Assembly: GCA_022781015.1 (NCBI GenBank)
Contig: JALEUF010000158.1
Location: 1 to 24,162 of the forward strand
Length of the DNA: 24,162 bases
Direction: 5' to 3'
Source: Caryophanales bacterium
Lineage (GTDB): Bacteria > Bacillota_I > Bacilli_A > RFN20 > CAG-826
Position numbers and translations under genes: made by a program
Shown here: positions 21,256-24,162 of the stretch, piece after piece
How the letters are laid out: each line of letters opens with the position of its first letter
How positions within the stretch are numbered: position 1 is the stretch's first letter
Notes under the pieces: generated by a model
What the model was told of the DNA's origin: nothing
The model's input: only the letters and a program-made list of their open reading frames with translations
Databases searched by the model: none

Positions 21256-22652
21256 ATGTATTAGCATCTAATAATTTTCTATCGATAGTTGTTTCTATCC
21301 TTGAAATAATATTGATTTTAGGATTGCTTGTTTCTATCCATGAAGCAGGACACTTTGGCATGGCAAAGGCTTTTAATGTTTATTGTTTTGAATATTCGAT
21401 TGGGTTTGGCCCTGCCTTAATCCATAAGAAAAGGAAAAAAGGCGAGACTTATTTCTCCCTTAGAGTAATTCCTCTTGGAGGATATTGCTCGATGTATGGA
21501 GAACCTGGAGCGGTTCCTGATGGATTTGAAGAACCTCCAGCCGAACGTTCCTTAGAATCTGTTGCCAAATGGAAAAAAGCATTGATATTAGTGGCGGGGG
21601 TTGTCTTAAACTTCATATTGGGATTAGTCTTGATATTTGTTTCCGATATTGCCTTCCCTCAATATTATTTTGCTTACCAAGGTAAACTAGAAACCCCATT
21701 AACTAGCGAAATAACTAATAGCGTATTTGCCAAGGCTAGCTATCCTGAATATATCTCTTCCTATATTGATAATGAAATCTCTTCGAAAGGACTAGATTAT
21801 AAAAAGGAAGACTATTATCTTCTTTTCCCGGCCTCGATAAATTCAAACCAAACCATAATATTATCTAGCGATGCAACGATTAGCGGCAATCCAAATAAAT
21901 ATGTAGTTACTTATTATCCTTCCACTTTATTAAAAGATCATGATTTGTCTTCTTCTATTCTTTTCTATCCAGTAAAGACAAAGGTAGATGAAAATGAACA
22001 AAAGATAATCGATACATATTCTGAATATGGCATTACGGCTTTGCCCGATTTATCTGTTACCGCCTATGATTTTGCTAATTCTAGCGATGGAGTTGAAGTT
22101 AGTTTCACCTTGCCTTTAGTTCCTGTTACTTTAGATGAAGAAAGCGGAAGCGAATTAATTAGAAGAAAAGATTTGATTCGCCCAGAAATAAAATTAAATG
22201 TCCAAGATAAGAAAATAGCTGCCTCTAATGTTTCTATTTCTAAAATTGAGCAGTGGCTTGGCTGGAATAGGGCCTGGAAGAAGTGGAGCAATGATGTCCC
22301 TAGGGCTTGTGGGGCTGTCGTACAAGGATTTGCTTCCTTGTTTACTAAAGATGGATTCAAGAATATTTCGGGAATTGTAGGAATGACAGCAGCACTTCCT
22401 TCAATCCAATCTAGCGGAGGCGCTGCCAATATATTCTTCTTCGCAGGACTAATTTCTATTAATCTCGCTTTCTTCAATTTGTTGCCTTTCCCGGCTTTAG
22501 ATGGATGGGCATTAGTAGTTACGGCAGCTGAAGCTATAACTAAAAAGAAAGTCCCTGCAAAAGCACAATCCATAATGTCTATTGTTGGATTTGTGTTACT
22601 ATTTGGATTAATGATAGCAGTTACTATTAAAGATATTATTTCGATTATTTAA
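21252..22652 (+). CDS. rseP: Site-2 protease family membrane metalloprotease RseP
   Basis: The 466-residue protein is an M50 site-2 protease, which cuts membrane-embedded signalling proteins. The zinc site H30-E31-A-G-H34 sits in the first membrane segment, and the third zinc ligand motif 'NLLPFPALDGW' lies near residue 415. Most family members have N-x-x-P-x-P-x-L-D-G-G-R; here a Trp follows D-G. Between the membrane parts lies about 230 residues (about 140-370) with no recognisable PDZ motif, unlike the usual one or two PDZ domains. It overlaps dxr as ATGA and precedes polC; the proS gene found between them in B. subtilis is absent. Confidence 0.93.
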   Translation: MNVLASNNFLSIVVSILEIILILGLLVSIHEAGHFGMAKAFNVYCFEYSIGFGPALIHKKRKKGETYFSLRVIPLGGYCSMYGEPGAVPDGFEEPPAERSLESVAKWKKALILVAGVVLNFILGLVLIFVSDIAFPQYYFAYQGKLETPLTSEITNSVFAKASYPEYISSYIDNEISSKGLDYKKEDYYLLFPASINSNQTIILSSDATISGNPNKYVVTYYPSTLLKDHDLSSSILFYPVKTKVDENEQKIIDTYSEYGITALPDLSVTAYDFANSSDGVEVSFTLPLVPVTLDEESGSELIRRKDLIRPEIKLNVQDKKIAASNVSISKIEQWLGWNRAWKKWSNDVPRACGAVVQGFASLFTKDGFKNISGIVGMTAALPSIQSSGGAANIFFFAGLISINLAFFNLLPFPALDGWALVVTAAEAITKKKVPAKAQSIMSIVGFVLLFGLMIAVTIKDIISII

Positions 22653-22666
22653 AGGAGGTAGTTCAT

Positions 22667-24162
22667 ATGCAAAAGAAGATGTTGAGGTTCTTCAATTCTA
22701 TCGGTTTTGCAGATGAAGCATCTCTTTTTGATATGGATTTTGCCTCCATTAAGATGGATTTAAAAAATCCAAAGCAAGTAAATATGACTATTAAAAAGGA
22801 TAGTCCTTGGAGATATGACTTGCTTGAAAAATTTGTCATGGCTTTAGGCAACGTAAGTTATCCTTATTCCCTTGAATTCGAGTATCCTTCTATTAATGAT
22901 GAAGATGTTTCTTCTTTGCTTAAGGGTTATCTATCCGTTTCTTTTTTTGGGATATCTGATCCAATTTATGAAATTAAAGATGGATCTTTGATATTTATTG
23001 CTAATAACGATGATAAAGAGATAAAAGAACTTGCTACATCTTTCTCTTCTTTACTAGAATTTGTTTCTTATCCATATAAAGTAGAAGTTAGAAATGAAAA
23101 TAAGCAAAAAGAAGAGGCCCCTGTAGTTATTAAAGAAAAAATTCAAGTTAATGAAGAAAATTACTGTATGGAAGAATCTTCTAAAGAAGTTGTTATAGAA
23201 GAACCTGATGTTGAAACTAAAGAGGTAAAGGAAGAGCCTAAAAAGGAAATGGATGAAGGTGAGGCTGCTCTTATTGAGGAAATGGATAGAAATCTAGCCA
23301 AGATGAAGGAAGAAAGAGAATTCCAGCGTACTTGGAAGAAAGGCGATTACCATCCTTATGATAATTTAGACGATTTATTTAGGGCTCCTTTATGCAACGT
23401 TGATGTTGTCGGGACTATCTTTGAAGGTAGTTCTAGGATGACTAAGACTTCTAAAATATCTGCTACATTAGGGATATATGACTCTTCAAATGCGATTAAT
23501 GTCAAGGCTTGGGAATCAAAATCCTTAAAAGCAGAAGAATTAACTAAATATGCCGAAAAAGGAATAGGCACTAGAATTAGGGTAAGGGGAGCTTTGATGA
23601 TAGATAAATTTACTTCATCAAAAGTTATCAATGCCCATTATATTGATGTGCTTCCTCCAGCCGAACTTAGAACCGATCCATATCCCGAAAAAAGAGTCGA
23701 ATTACATTTGCATACAAACTTATCAAATATGGATGCCGTCTGCACGATGGATAAATATTGTGCGACTGCTAAAAACATGGGAATGGATGCAATAGCGGTT
23801 ACTGATCACGGGGTTGTCCAAGCCTTCCCAGCAGCTCAAGCTGCTGCTAAAAAATATGGCTTAAAGATGATTTATGGTAGCGAATTATATATGGTTGATT
23901 TGCGCCAAAAATATATCTTTAACCCTGCAAATATCCCCTTAAAGAGCGCTAGATATTGTGTGTTCGATACCGAAACCACTGGTCTTTCTGCTAGATATGA
24001 CAAGATTATCGAAATAGGCGGAATCATCGTTGAAAACGGGCGTGTAGTTGATAGATTAAATCAATATATCGACCCAGAAATGCATATTAGCGATGATTCA
24101 ACTAGGGTTCACCATATTACCGATGACATGGTTAAAGGAAAGCCTACGATTGAAGAATTCCT
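22667..24162 (+). CDS. polC: DNA polymerase III PolC-type alpha subunit, 3' end outside window
   Basis: The frame stays open to the window edge (498 codons seen of about 1400-1450 expected). It is PolC, the replicative polymerase of low-GC Gram-positive bacteria. The N-terminal region covers residues 1-140, followed by an acidic Glu/Lys-rich linker (about 145-220) and an OB-fold domain (about 240-330). The PHP domain begins at 'VELHLHTNLSNMDAV' (about 344) with 'AIAVTDHGVVQAFP'. It is interrupted by the DEDD 3'-5' proofreading exonuclease starting at 'CVFDTETTGL' (about 431) with 'IIEIGGIIV'. The start has an ideal AAGGAGGT site at 22652-22659, seven bases upstream. It is the last gene of the uppS-cdsA-dxr-rseP-polC run. 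Confidence 0.97.
   Translation, partial: MQKKMLRFFNSIGFADEASLFDMDFASIKMDLKNPKQVNMTIKKDSPWRYDLLEKFVMALGNVSYPYSLEFEYPSINDEDVSSLLKGYLSVSFFGISDPIYEIKDGSLIFIANNDDKEIKELATSFSSLLEFVSYPYKVEVRNENKQKEEAPVVIKEKIQVNEENYCMEESSKEVVIEEPDVETKEVKEEPKKEMDEGEAALIEEMDRNLAKMKEEREFQRTWKKGDYHPYDNLDDLFRAPLCNVDVVGTIFEGSSRMTKTSKISATLGIYDSSNAINVKAWESKSLKAEELTKYAEKGIGTRIRVRGALMIDKFTSSKVINAHYIDVLPPAELRTDPYPEKRVELHLHTNLSNMDAVCTMDKYCATAKNMGMDAIAVTDHGVVQAFPAAQAAAKKYGLKMIYGSELYMVDLRQKYIFNPANIPLKSARYCVFDTETTGLSARYDKIIEIGGIIVENGRVVDRLNQYIDPEMHISDDSTRVHHITDDMVKGKPTIEEF

Noticed and set aside
22064..22573. 169-codon frame on the - strand inside rseP
   Set aside because: It mirrors the membrane-protein codons of rseP and has no support of its own.
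1..24162. Mycoplasma-type code with TGA as Trp
   Set aside because: TGA ends rimM, lepB, rbgA, rnhB, cdsA and dxr at the expected lengths, and Trp is encoded by TGG.

Overview
The window looks like a chromosome segment of a low-GC Bacillota bacterium, probably a Mollicutes-adjacent or Erysipelotrichia-like member of the Bacilli. The evidence is the Bacillus-type order of housekeeping genes, the Gram-positive polymerase PolC, RbgA, folate-dependent TrmFO, strong GGAGG ribosome binding sites and AT-rich DNA. TGA ends several clearly complete genes (rimM, lepB, rbgA, rnhB, cdsA, dxr), so this is not a Mycoplasma-code organism. No species can be named from the sequence alone.

Layout. Positions 1-2214 (+): the 3' part of an unrecognised membrane-associated protein and a LemA-family protein, closed by a hairpin at about 2233-2290. 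Positions 2341-3499 (-): a two-gene MNT/HEPN toxin-antitoxin-like module with its own promoter. Positions 3559-5421 (-): rpsP-khpA-rimM-trmD, read from right to left. Positions 5662-6009 (+): rplS. Positions 6282-7166 (+): a PfkB-family sugar kinase. Positions 7226-10426 (+): lepB-rbgA-rnhB-dprA. Positions 10517-14842 (+): topA-trmFO-xerC. Positions 15009-16879 (+): rpsB-tsf. Positions 16968-18260 (+): pyrH-frr. Positions 18337-24162 (+): uppS-cdsA-dxr-rseP-polC, with polC running off the right edge. No stretch over 300 bases lacks a gene; the longest gap is 6010-6281.

How the genes work together. Most of the window is core machinery: ribosome parts and assembly (S16, L19, S2, RimM, RbgA, KhpA), translation factors (EF-Ts, RRF), tRNA modification (TrmD, TrmFO), DNA topology, repair and replication (TopA, RNase HII, DprA, XerC, PolC), and envelope and lipid supply (UppS, CdsA, Dxr, LepB, RseP). 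Relative to Bacillus subtilis the four-gene rpsP-trmD block is inverted in place, so rpsP and rplS are now divergent.

The most unusual part is the module at the trmD end of that inverted block. Its antitoxin-type gene reads as a ribbon-helix-helix DNA-binding domain joined to an MNT nucleotidyltransferase with an intact GSX10DXD motif. Its toxin-type gene reads as a HepT HEPN domain with an exact RX4HXY motif joined to a C-terminal domain resembling small inorganic pyrophosphatases. MntA-type enzymes release pyrophosphate when they AMPylate HepT, so a pyrophosphatase-like domain on the target is suggestive. Two perfect 12-bp tandem repeats lie inside the module's promoter, as expected of an autoregulatory operator. 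This fusion is the candidate for an undescribed system. Several other genes (lepB, topA, uppS) also appear to be transcribed from promoters so close to the start codon that their mRNAs would be leaderless or nearly so.
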